NCBI RefSeq assembly: GCF_900115265.1
Contig: NZ_FOVU01000004.1
Span: forward strand, 1 to 64,000
DNA: 64,000 bases
Direction: 5' to 3'
Source: Bradyrhizobium sp. Ghvi
Lineage (GTDB): Bacteria; Pseudomonadota; Alphaproteobacteria; Rhizobiales; Xanthobacteraceae
The notes below the pieces were generated by a model. That model had not been told where the DNA came from, did no database searches, and was given only the letters and a program-made list of their open reading frames with translations. This document shows, one piece after another, positions 44,879-52,739 of this stretch (positions within the stretch are counted from its first letter, which is position 1; the number at the start of each line of letters is the position of its first letter). Both the position numbers and the translations under genes were made by a program.

Positions 44879-45700
44879 ATGAACGCACATGCATCCACGG
44901 CACGCGCCGAACCTTCCCAGCCGGTCCATATCGGCGACCATTTGCGCGAATGGCGGCAGCGCCGCCGCATGAGCCAGCTCGATCTCGCGGGCGAGGCGGA
45001 GATTTCCGCGCGCCATTTGAGTTTCGTCGAAACCGGTCGTGCCGCACCCTCGCGCGAGATGGTGCTGCGGCTCGCCGAGCGCCTCGACGTTCCCTTGCGC
45101 GAACGCAACGTGCTGCTGGTCGCCGCCGGCTATGCGCCGGCCTTTCCGCAGCGCCCATTGGAGGATCCCGCCTTGAAGTCAGCCCGTCAGGCGATCGATC
45201 TCGTCCTCAAAGCGCACGAGCCCAATCCCGCGCTGGCCTATGACCGGCACTGGAACCTGGTCTCCGCCAACCGTATGGTGGCGCCGCTGCTCGCCGGCGT
45301 CCCGGAGCGGCTGCTCGGCCAGCCCTTCAACGTGCTGCGGCTCGCCTTTCATCCCGAAGGACTGGCGCCGCGGACCGTCAATCTCGCGGAGTGGTGTGCG
45401 CATCTGCTCGAGCGGTTGCACCGGCAATGCGAGGCGACGGCCGACCCTGAGTTGATCAAGCTCTATCACGATCTCAAGAGCTACCCGATTCCGGCGCGCT
45501 CGGGACCGTTGTCGGGCGACAACGTTGCGATTCCCTTCAAGCTGCGGCAGGACGGCGAGATACTGAGTTTCTTCTCCACCACCATGGTGTTCGGCACGCC
45601 GGTCGACATTACGCTTTCGGAGCTGGCGCTGGAGACGTTCTTCCCGGCGGACGAGCGCACTGCGGAGCGGCTCAGGCAGATGGCCGCCGCCCTGTCCTAG
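44879..45700 (+). CDS. Helix-turn-helix regulator with MmyB-like C-terminal domain
   Basis: 273 residues. Xre-type HTH at about residues 18-75 (GDHLREWRQRRRMSQLDLAGEAEISARHLSFVETGRAAPSREMVLRLAERL), then the MmyB-like ligand-binding domain (NPALAYDRHWNLVSANRMVAPLL, FNVLRLAFHPEGLAPRTVNLAEW, FKLRQDGEILSFFSTTMVFGTPVDITLSELALETFFPADERT). In related proteins this domain has a PAS-like fold and binds fatty-acid-type ligands. Divergent from the two small minus-strand genes. Confidence 0.93.
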   Translation: MNAHASTARAEPSQPVHIGDHLREWRQRRRMSQLDLAGEAEISARHLSFVETGRAAPSREMVLRLAERLDVPLRERNVLLVAAGYAPAFPQRPLEDPALKSARQAIDLVLKAHEPNPALAYDRHWNLVSANRMVAPLLAGVPERLLGQPFNVLRLAFHPEGLAPRTVNLAEWCAHLLERLHRQCEATADPELIKLYHDLKSYPIPARSGPLSGDNVAIPFKLRQDGEILSFFSTTMVFGTPVDITLSELALETFFPADERTAERLRQMAAALS

Positions 45701-45780
45701 CGGCCTCATCCAGTGCCCTTGCCTCGGTGCGGGTTCGGCTTATCTTGGGACAAACTCTTGTTGGCCCGAAGGAGGCGCTC

Positions 45781-46446
45781 ATGAGCACCCTGAAACCGCT
45801 CCAGATCGATGTCGTCTCCGACGTGGTGTGCCCGTGGTGCTATATCGGCAAGCACCGGATCGAGAGCGCGCTGGCGCTCGTGCCCGACGTGCCGGTGAAG
45901 CTGAATTTCCGTCCGTTCTTCCTCAATCCCTGGGTGCCGCGCGAGGGCATCAGCCGTGAGGATTATCTCACCACCAAGTTCGGCTCTGTCGAGGCCTACA
46001 AGGGCATCGCCGGCCGCGTGGTTGCTGCCGCCGGCGAAGAGGGGCTCGTCTACAAGCCCGAGCTGGTCGCGCGTCAGCCCAACACGACCGACTGCCACCG
46101 CCTGATCCTGTGGGCCGAGGCGATCGGCAAGGCGCCCGAGATGAAGCAGCGGCTGATGGAGCTGTATTTCCGCGACGGTGGCGATCTCACTGACGTCAAC
46201 GTGCTGGTTCAGGCGGCGGCCGATGTCGGCCTTGATGGCGATGATGTGCGCAGGCGCCTCGCCACCGACGAGGACGTCGCGCGCGTCTCGGCCGACGCGC
46301 AGGAGGCCGCCGAGAAAGGAATCTCGGGCGTGCCGACCTACGTGTTTGCGCAAAAATACGCCGTCTCAGGCGCCCAGGATCCGAACCTGCTCGCCCGCGC
46401 CATCCGCCAGGTGTCCGCGGAGATCAACGCGCAGGCGGCGGAGTAA
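45781..46446 (+). CDS. DsbA-family (FrnE-like) thioredoxin-fold protein
   Basis: 221 residues, no signal peptide, so cytoplasmic. DVVCPWCYIGKHRIESAL carries the CPWC active-site motif near residue 18, and GISGVPTYVFAQKYAVSGAQDP contains the cis-Pro loop, as in the FrnE/2-hydroxychromene-2-carboxylate isomerase branch. Likely a thiol oxidoreductase or isomerase. ATG 45781 has GAAGGAGG upstream. Confidence 0.9.
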   Translation: MSTLKPLQIDVVSDVVCPWCYIGKHRIESALALVPDVPVKLNFRPFFLNPWVPREGISREDYLTTKFGSVEAYKGIAGRVVAAAGEEGLVYKPELVARQPNTTDCHRLILWAEAIGKAPEMKQRLMELYFRDGGDLTDVNVLVQAAADVGLDGDDVRRRLATDEDVARVSADAQEAAEKGISGVPTYVFAQKYAVSGAQDPNLLARAIRQVSAEINAQAAE

Positions 46447-46452
46447 CGCGAG

Positions 46453-47664
46453 TTATTTGCGGAGCAGGTGGATTGCGCGGCGCGCCGTCTCGCGTGCGAG
46501 GTCGCGCGCCACCAGCGATGCGTGAATCAGCGCCACCATCGGATCATGCCGCCGCAGCGGGATCAGCACGTCGCCGATCGCAAAGCGGCCGCGCCAGATC
46601 GGGTTGATCATGGGATGGTCCGCGCTTGCAGTGGAATCCGCGCTCGCAATGAGCGGATCGGCGCAGAGATGGCGCGTCAGATCTAGCGTGAGCTGCACGC
46701 CCGGCGAATATTTGGCAAAGCGTTCGTCGATGCCGAGCTTGAAGAAGAAGGCGCGATCCTGGTGGCGCAGCACGATGCCGGCGGCAACCGGCGTTGCGCC
46801 GGCGCGAAGCGTCACGATCTCGCATTGCGCGGTCTCGGCGAGGGCAGGGACGGCACGGCGGATGAAGGCCGCATCACCCGGGTCCTGAATCAGCGCGGTG
46901 CCCCGCTCGGCCTTCCAGCCGCTGGCTTCGAGTTGCAGGAAGGTTTCGAGCGCGGGCTTGATCTCATCCACCTTGCGCGCGACGTCGAAGCTGATCGCGC
47001 CGTGCTCCTCCAGGCGATGGCGCTGCCGGCGCAACTCCTTGAGCTTCTTGGCGCCGAGAGCCTCCTGCAGCAGCCTGTCGCCATCCTGTGACGCATCGAG
47101 GCTGGCACGGACATAGGAGCTGAGCACGCGTGGCCTCAGGCCGTCACGGCCGAGCGCGTCCTTGAATGATGCCATCGCGGCGCCATCGAGCGCGACGTCG
47201 CGCAGGATCAGCGCATGTGCGCCGGCCTTGCGCGCCCGCTGCAACAGGCGTGTCGCGGCCTCGGCGGAGGCATCGCGATCGACCAGCGGGCTGCACAGCG
47301 TGCCATAGGGATGCGCGCTCACCAGCGCGGGCAGGGGAATCTTCCAGGCCTGCCAGAGCGAGACCACCGGCAGCAGCCCGATCAGCCGCGTCGACGAGCC
47401 GCCGCAGACGGACAGGGCCGAGGCACCCATGCGGCCGCGCGCGGTTGCGCTGACGGCGAGCTCCCAGGCAGGCAAATAATAGCCGTTCGGCTCGACTGCC
47501 CGCTGCGCCAGCGCGCGCCACCGGCCGGGCTCGATCGCCATCAGCGGGACGAGCGCGGGCGTTGCATCCTTTGCCGATGCCGAACCAGTCGCAGCCTGGT
47601 GAGCGATGTCGACCACGTCCCGTCGTCCCCGTTCACGCCGGCAGGAACCGGCGTTGCCGCGCAT
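46453..47664 (-). CDS. CelD/BcsL-type GNAT acetyltransferase
   Basis: Up to 403 residues. The C-terminal half (LRRQRHRLEEHGAISFDVA, FLQLEASGWKAERGTALI, AFFFKLGIDERFAKYSPGVQLTLDLTRHLC) matches the FemAB-like/CelD acetyltransferase domain associated with polysaccharide or envelope acylation. The N-terminal half is less conserved. The exact start is uncertain: the first 20 residues are basic and may be untranslated, with a GTG around residue 17 as an option. No polysaccharide genes are adjacent. Confidence 0.82.
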   Translation of the reverse strand: MRGNAGSCRRERGRRDVVDIAHQAATGSASAKDATPALVPLMAIEPGRWRALAQRAVEPNGYYLPAWELAVSATARGRMGASALSVCGGSSTRLIGLLPVVSLWQAWKIPLPALVSAHPYGTLCSPLVDRDASAEAATRLLQRARKAGAHALILRDVALDGAAMASFKDALGRDGLRPRVLSSYVRASLDASQDGDRLLQEALGAKKLKELRRQRHRLEEHGAISFDVARKVDEIKPALETFLQLEASGWKAERGTALIQDPGDAAFIRRAVPALAETAQCEIVTLRAGATPVAAGIVLRHQDRAFFFKLGIDERFAKYSPGVQLTLDLTRHLCADPLIASADSTASADHPMINPIWRGRFAIGDVLIPLRRHDPMVALIHASLVARDLARETARRAIHLLRK

Positions 47665-47769
47665 GCTTAGCGCAAAGATTGGAAAATACCGTGGGGATGC
47701 GGCTTCAATTCGAGCGGTATTGTTAACGGCTCATTGAGCATCCGGCGGCACGCCGCCGGATTCCTGATG

Positions 47770-49209
47770 TCACTGGTCACCCGGGATGAAGTGGTCGCGG
47801 GCGCTGGCCTGTCCGCCGCCGGCCGTGTCGGTGATGGTGATATCGATGTCGCGCGACGCCGGCGGCACATTGGCCTTGCCGACCTGCACCGAGAGGCGAA
47901 CCTCGCGGGTCTGATCCTGCCCGACCTCGACGACCGGCTTGCCGTCGGGGCCGGCCACGACGCCGGCGACACGGATGGTTGCACCTGGCAGGCCGGAGAG
48001 GTCGAGCGCGAACGATCGCTCCGCACCCTTGTTGAGGATGCGTACGGTGTAGTCGTTGCGCACGCCACCATCCGAGAGCTGGACGAACAGCGGATTGCGC
48101 TCGTGCAGCACGTTGACGTCCATCGTCGCGCGCGTGGCCAGCGTATAGAGCATGATGGTCCCGACCACCGCGATGGCGGCTGCATAGATCAGGGTGCGCG
48201 GACGGATCACGCGGTAGATCGGCGCCTTGCCTTCGCGACGACGCTGCATGTTGATGTCGGTGTCATAGCCGATCAGGCCGGTGGGCCGGCCGATCTCGCG
48301 CATCACGTTGTCGCAAGCGTCGATGCACAGGCCGCACTGGATGCAGCCGAGCTGGATTCCATGGCGGATGTCGACGCCGGTCGGGCAGACATTGATGCAC
48401 TGATGGCAGTCGACGCAGTCACCGGCGACATCGCCATGGGCGCGGGCGGCGTCCGCCTTCTTCACCGACATGCGCGGCTCGCCGCGGTCGCGGCGATAGG
48501 TGACGTTGAGCGCCCACTCGTCGGTCAGTGCGGCCTGGATGCGCGGCCAGGGGCACATGTAGATGCAGGTCTGCTCGCGGGCGTGCCCGGCGAAAAGGTA
48601 GGTCGTGGCGGTGAGGATGCCGATCCAGAGATAGGCGATGAACGGGGCCTGGAAAGTCGCCAATTGCTTCACCAGGGTCGGCGCGTCGTCGAAATAGAGC
48701 ACCCAGGCGCCGCCGGTCCACCACGCGATCATGATCCAGAGAAAGTGCTTGGTTGCGACTTTCCGGATGTGACCGAAGCTCCAGTAACGCTTGTCTGCCT
48801 GCATGCGCTCGCGCCGGTCGCCTTCGACCCAGCGCTCGACGGCGTAGAACAGGTCGGTCCACACCGTTTGCGGGCACAAATAGCCGCACCACAGCCGGCC
48901 CGCCACCGCGTTCATCAGAAACAGCGTCAGGGCGGCGATGATCAGGAGACCGGTGAAGTAATAGACCTCCTGCGGCCACAGCTCGATGAAGAAGAAGTAG
49001 AAACGGCGATGGGGCAGGTCGACGAGCACGGCCTGATCGGGCAGGCCGGGGCCGCGATTCCAGCGCACGAAGGGCAGCAGATAATAGATGCCCAGCGTGA
49101 CGCAGAGGACCGCCCATTTGATGCGGCGAAACTGCCCGTGCACCGACTGCGGATAGACCTTCTTGCGCTTCTCGTAGAGAGGCCCTTCGATGAAGGTGTC
49201 GTCGGTCAT
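47770..49209 (-). CDS. ccoG: CcoG/FixG/RdxA-type cytochrome oxidase accessory protein
   Basis: 479 residues. A membrane iron-sulfur protein with five or so helices, CGYLCPQ and CIYMCPWPR motifs, and a ferredoxin-like pair of [4Fe-4S] motifs (CVDCHQCINVCP and CIQCGLCIDACDN). The C-terminal domain is immunoglobulin-like and periplasmic. CcoG reduces copper for cbb3 oxidase assembly. Here no ccoNOQP or ccoIS is adjacent; the gene ends a unit starting with the sulfide oxidoreductase, so it may be a paralogue serving sulfide or copper metabolism. It starts 37 bases after the DUF2892 gene. Confidence 0.92.
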   Translation of the reverse strand: MTDDTFIEGPLYEKRKKVYPQSVHGQFRRIKWAVLCVTLGIYYLLPFVRWNRGPGLPDQAVLVDLPHRRFYFFFIELWPQEVYYFTGLLIIAALTLFLMNAVAGRLWCGYLCPQTVWTDLFYAVERWVEGDRRERMQADKRYWSFGHIRKVATKHFLWIMIAWWTGGAWVLYFDDAPTLVKQLATFQAPFIAYLWIGILTATTYLFAGHAREQTCIYMCPWPRIQAALTDEWALNVTYRRDRGEPRMSVKKADAARAHGDVAGDCVDCHQCINVCPTGVDIRHGIQLGCIQCGLCIDACDNVMREIGRPTGLIGYDTDINMQRRREGKAPIYRVIRPRTLIYAAAIAVVGTIMLYTLATRATMDVNVLHERNPLFVQLSDGGVRNDYTVRILNKGAERSFALDLSGLPGATIRVAGVVAGPDGKPVVEVGQDQTREVRLSVQVGKANVPPASRDIDITITDTAGGGQASARDHFIPGDQ

Positions 49210-49246
49210 GGCAAATTCCCCCGCATCACGATCTACGCAGTCGCGT

Positions 49247-49450
49247 TCACGAGAACGCGCAGCCGCTCGTCAGGCCCAGCTTCTTGAACACGATCGCCGC
49301 GGGGCAGAAGCCGGTAAACGAGGCCTGCAACATGTTCAGCCCGGCAAAGGCCGTCAGCAGGTACCAGTACGCATTGACGTATGTGCCCAGCGCAAGTCCG
49401 AGCAGGACGACGAATCCTGCGAAGGCGAGAACGGCTTTATCGACATTCAT
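49247..49450 (-). CDS. DUF2892 (YgaP transmembrane-like) small membrane protein
   Basis: 67 residues: MNVDKAVLAFAGFVVLLGLALG followed by a second hydrophobic hairpin (WYLLTAFAGLNMLQASFTGFCPAAIVFKKLG). The FTGFCP...KKLG ending is the DUF2892 hallmark, found as the membrane part of YgaP-type rhodaneses and as single genes in sulfur-stress operons. AGAGGAG precedes the ATG. It lies between trxC and ccoG, 12 and 37 bases away. Confidence 0.9.
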   Translation of the reverse strand: MNVDKAVLAFAGFVVLLGLALGTYVNAYWYLLTAFAGLNMLQASFTGFCPAAIVFKKLGLTSGCAFS

Positions 49451-49462
49451 GGTATGCTCCTC

Positions 49463-49921
49463 TTAAGGATGATCACGTTCCGAACGGGTCAGGCCGGCTT
49501 CGGTCCAGGCCACGATGCTGCGTGCGTCCATCGCACCGGCCTGGCGGGCAATCTCGCGCCCGCCGCGCATCAGCAGCAGCGTCGGGATGCCGCTGATGTT
49601 GAAGCGTGACGACACCGAAGGCGCGTTGTCCGAATTGAGTTTCAGCAGCCGGACCTTCGGGTCCAGCTGTTGTGCGGCGCGCTCGAACATCGGCGCCATG
49701 GCGCGGCACGGACCGCACCACGGTGCCCAGACGTCCACCAGCACGGGAATGTCGTTGTTCGCGACATGGCGGCTGAAGGCCTCCTCGTCCACCTCGATCG
49801 GATGACCGGTGAACATCGGCTGGTGGCAGGCGCCGCAGCGCGCGCCTTCCGCCGCGCGCTCGACGGGCAGGCGATTGACGCGCCCGCAACTGCCACAGAC
49901 GATCTGGCGTGTGGTGCTCAT
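49463..49921 (-). CDS. trxC: Thioredoxin 2 (TrxC type)
   Basis: 152 residues. The N-terminal zinc-binding part has Cys9, 12, 29 and 32 (CGSCGRVNRLP...CGACH), followed by a thioredoxin domain with the active site WCGPC (residues 68-72) and the cis-Pro loop SGIPTLLL. Cytoplasmic disulfide reductase. Its ATG overlaps the stop codon of the sulfide oxidoreductase gene (ATGA), so the two are translationally coupled. A role in reducing persulfides made by the oxidoreductase is an inference. Confidence 0.95.
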   Translation of the reverse strand: MSTTRQIVCGSCGRVNRLPVERAAEGARCGACHQPMFTGHPIEVDEEAFSRHVANNDIPVLVDVWAPWCGPCRAMAPMFERAAQQLDPKVRLLKLNSDNAPSVSSRFNISGIPTLLLMRGGREIARQAGAMDARSIVAWTEAGLTRSERDHP

Positions 49922-51204
49922 GTGCCGGTTCGGACCTCCTTGATCTTGGCGATGTTCAGCTTGTCGAGAACGAAGCGCTCGTAGAATGGCTCGCTCTCGC
50001 CGCGCCGCATCTTGCGCAGGAAGTACTTCTCGAAGGCGACCTTGGCGAAGTGCACCCACTCGCCCTTGGACGACCAGTTGACGTTGCGCGGCGGGATCTG
50101 CGGCTGCGCGAGGAAGGCGACGCCGGAATCGCCGAAGTCGGCGAGGCAGATCGCGTTCCAGGTCGGCTGCGCCGTCGGAGCCTTGCCGCGGAGCAGGGCG
50201 CCGATGTTGATCGCGGTCGCCGTCACCATGGACTCGATCATGAAGCCGGTCTTGGGGACACCGACCGGCACCGGCGTCGCGCCCACCGGCGCGATCGCGA
50301 CGCAGACACCGACCGCAAAGACGTTGGGGAAGGTGGGGTTCTGCTGATGCTTGTCGACGATGACGAAGCCGCGCGGATTCGTCAGTTTCTCGATGCCGCG
50401 CACCGCTTCGACGCCGCGAAAGGCCGGCAACATCATCGAATAGGCGAAGGGCAGCTCGTGGGCCTTGTGAGACGTGCCGTTGTCGGCAAGCTCCTCCACC
50501 GACATCATGCCTGGGGCGACTTTGTCGACGCGGGCATTGGTGATCCACTTGATGTGCTTCTCGCGCATCTCGCTTTCGAGAAGGCCCTTGGTGTCGCCGA
50601 CACCGTCGAGACCGAGATGGCCGATATACGGCTCCGAGGTGACGAACGTCATGGGGACCCGGTCGCGCAGCTTCCGCCGGCGCAGCTCGGTTTCCAGGAT
50701 GAAGAGGAATTCGTAGGCCGGGCCGAAGCAGGATGCGCCCTGAACGGCTCCGATCACGACCGGACCGGGATTGGCGGCGAGCTTCTCGAAGGCCTCCTGG
50801 GCATGCGCGGCATGATCGACGTGGCAGATCGACTGGGTATGGCCCTGCGGCCCGAGACCCGGAACCTCGTCGAACGCCAGCTCGGGGCCGGTCGCGACGA
50901 CCAGGTAATCATACCCGATCGACGTGCCGTCGCCGAGTTCGACGCGGTTCTCGGTCGGGTGCACGCGCTTTGCGCCCTGCGTCAGCAGCCGCACGCCTTT
51001 GCGCTTCATGATGTCAGCGAGATCGATCTCGATCTCCTCACGCTTGCGCCAGCCGACCGCAACCCAGGGATTCGAGGGCACGAAATGATAAACGGCGCCT
51101 TGCGAGATGACGCTGAGGCGATCGTCCTTTCTCAACTGGGGCAGCAATTCATAGGCCATCAGCGTTCCGCTCAGGCCGGCTCCGATTACAACGACTTCCG
51201 CCAT
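49918..51204 (-). CDS. Sulfide:quinone oxidoreductase-type flavoprotein
   Basis: 428 residues. FAD-binding GAGLSG motif at the N-terminus, and YDYLVVATGPEL and FPNVFAVGVCVAI motifs of the disulfide-oxidoreductase fold. Three cysteines at 127, 159 (GASCFGPAYEF) and 301 fit the redox-active cysteines of sulfide:quinone oxidoreductases. The enzyme would oxidise H2S at the membrane and pass electrons to quinone. GGAGGTA precedes ATG 51204. It heads sqr-trxC-DUF2892-ccoG and is divergent from a BigR/SqrR-type repressor. Confidence 0.9.
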   Translation of the reverse strand: MAEVVVIGAGLSGTLMAYELLPQLRKDDRLSVISQGAVYHFVPSNPWVAVGWRKREEIEIDLADIMKRKGVRLLTQGAKRVHPTENRVELGDGTSIGYDYLVVATGPELAFDEVPGLGPQGHTQSICHVDHAAHAQEAFEKLAANPGPVVIGAVQGASCFGPAYEFLFILETELRRRKLRDRVPMTFVTSEPYIGHLGLDGVGDTKGLLESEMREKHIKWITNARVDKVAPGMMSVEELADNGTSHKAHELPFAYSMMLPAFRGVEAVRGIEKLTNPRGFVIVDKHQQNPTFPNVFAVGVCVAIAPVGATPVPVGVPKTGFMIESMVTATAINIGALLRGKAPTAQPTWNAICLADFGDSGVAFLAQPQIPPRNVNWSSKGEWVHFAKVAFEKYFLRKMRRGESEPFYERFVLDKLNIAKIKEVRTGT

Positions 51205-51262
51205 GGGTACCTCCGTTGGACCAATCTGCTCCGCCGGTTCAGTTCCGGCCGTCGTGCAGTGC

Positions 51263-51296
51263 TTGACTATATATTCGTAATTTCGTATATACGCAA
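51263..51296. promoter_or_regulatory. Face-to-face overlapping promoters with shared operator
   Basis: Plus strand: TTGACT (51263-51268), 17 bases, TATATA (51286-51291) toward the arsR-type gene. Minus strand: TTGCGT (51291-51296), 17 bases, TATATA (51268-51273) toward the sulfide oxidoreductase. The two promoters occupy the same 34 bases. The -10 boxes form TATATA arms around a direct repeat TTCGTA-AT-TTCGTA (51275-51288), a plausible repressor operator controlling both directions at once. Confidence 0.65.
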
Positions 51297-51298
51297 GT

Positions 51299-51619
51299 AT
51301 GAATATGAATGCTGACATCATGGAGCGGGCGGCGGACCAGGCGAGCGAGCTGCTGAAGGCGCTCGCCAACCGGCACCGCCTGCTGATCATCTGCCAGTTG
51401 ATCGATGGCGAGCGATCGGTTGGCGAACTCGCCGAGTTCCTCGATCTGCGCGACTCCACCGTGTCGCAACATCTTGCGCTCCTTCGCAAGGATGGCCTGG
51501 TGTCCGCCCGACGCGAGGCGCAGACCATCTTTTATTCGATCGCCAGCGAGCCGGCGCGCGAAGTGCTGAAGACGCTCTATCAGGCGTTCTGTGCGCCGAA
51601 GTCAGCCAGGACCAAATGA
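51299..51619 (+). CDS. ArsR-family repressor of the BigR/SqrR persulfide-sensing type
   Basis: 106 residues. Winged-helix ArsR fold with LLKALANRHRLLIICQLIDGERSVGELAEFLDLRDSTVSQHLALLRKDGLV and wing RREAQTIFYSI. Two cysteines, Cys32 and Cys98, are 66 residues apart, the same spacing as the sensor pair of SqrR and BigR (Cys41/107 and Cys42/108), which form a polysulfide bridge. Divergence from a sulfide oxidoreductase fits. The -10 box ends seven bases before ATG 51299, so the mRNA may be leaderless; ATG 51305 and 51320 are alternatives. Confidence 0.9.
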   Translation: MNMNADIMERAADQASELLKALANRHRLLIICQLIDGERSVGELAEFLDLRDSTVSQHLALLRKDGLVSARREAQTIFYSIASEPAREVLKTLYQAFCAPKSARTK

Positions 51620-51713
51620 AGCATAAGCGAGCTCGGGAAGGTCGCCTTGAGCAGGATCAACGCGCCCCACTCCGATGCAGATGAAATGACCCGCGCAGCA
51701 GCGTGATGCATTG

Positions 51714-52739
51714 ATGACGAAACGGAATTGTCCCATGCGATGTATGGCAGGATATGTGGGCTTGCTGGCCGCCTTCGCGACCATCGGCCTGTCTGGAACA
51801 CCGGCGACGGCGGCCGAAACGCTCGTCGTCGCGCCGCAATCGATCGCAGACGAAAAGGCGGTATTCGCCACCGTCGAAAGCATCAGCGTCGTGCCGGCGC
51901 GCGGGCGCATCGGCGGCACCGTGGCTCAGCTCAAGGTCAGGGAAGGGGATCGCGTCGCCGCCGGCCAGGCGATCGCGACCATCGGTGACGAAAAGCTCGT
52001 GCTGCAGATGAAATCGCTCGATGCGCAGATCGAAGCGCTGCAGGCACAGGCGAACCAGGCGCAGCTCGACTTTAACAGGACCGAAGGTCTGGTCGAGCGC
52101 GGTATCCTGCCACGGATCAAGCTCGACGAGCAGCGCACGGCGCTGAACGTCGCGGAAAACGGCTTGCGTGCCAAAACGGCAGAACGTGCTGTCATCAACG
52201 AGCAGCTCAATCAGGGGCAAGTGCTCGCGCCGGCCGATGGTCGCGTGCTGAAGAGGCTCATCACCGTTGGCTCCGTCGTGCTCGCGGGCGATCCCATCGT
52301 CACCGTCGCCCAGCAGAATTTCAAACTGCGGCTCCGCGTGCCGGAGCGGCATGCGCGCTTCCTCAAGGCGGGCGACAAGATTCGAATTGACGGCGCGGAG
52401 TTCGTCGGCGAAGGCGCCAAATCGGGCGTCATCGACCTCGTCTATCCGCAGATCGAGGAGGGCCGCGTCATCGCGGACGCGACCGTCGACGGGCTCGGCG
52501 AGTACTACGTCGGTGACCGCTTGCGGGTCTGGATCTCCGGTGGCACGCGGTCGGCCTTCATTGTGCCGTCGGGCTACGTGACGACCCGGTTCGGCATCGA
52601 TTACGTTCGGCTTCAGAAGGACGCCGGAACCATCGACGTCCCGGTGCAGCGCGGCCGCGACCTGCCGACGCCGACGCTTCCCGACGGACTTGAGATCCTG
52701 TCCGGCATTTCAGCCGGCGACCAATTGGTGCGGCCGTGA
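51714..52739 (+). CDS. RND efflux periplasmic adaptor (membrane fusion protein)
   Basis: 341 residues. A signal peptide (ending near TPATA-AE) is followed by a beta-barrel/lipoyl module (GGTVAQLKVREGDRVAAGQAIATIGDEKL), an alpha-hairpin (MKSLDAQIEALQAQANQAQLDFNRTEGLVERGIL) and the second lipoyl half (INEQLNQGQVLAPADGRVLKRLITVGSVV). It lies 94 bases after the ArsR gene on the same strand. ATG 51735 is an alternative start. The stop overlaps the permease start (GTGA). Confidence 0.92.
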   Translation: MTKRNCPMRCMAGYVGLLAAFATIGLSGTPATAAETLVVAPQSIADEKAVFATVESISVVPARGRIGGTVAQLKVREGDRVAAGQAIATIGDEKLVLQMKSLDAQIEALQAQANQAQLDFNRTEGLVERGILPRIKLDEQRTALNVAENGLRAKTAERAVINEQLNQGQVLAPADGRVLKRLITVGSVVLAGDPIVTVAQQNFKLRLRVPERHARFLKAGDKIRIDGAEFVGEGAKSGVIDLVYPQIEEGRVIADATVDGLGEYYVGDRLRVWISGGTRSAFIVPSGYVTTRFGIDYVRLQKDAGTIDVPVQRGRDLPTPTLPDGLEILSGISAGDQLVRP

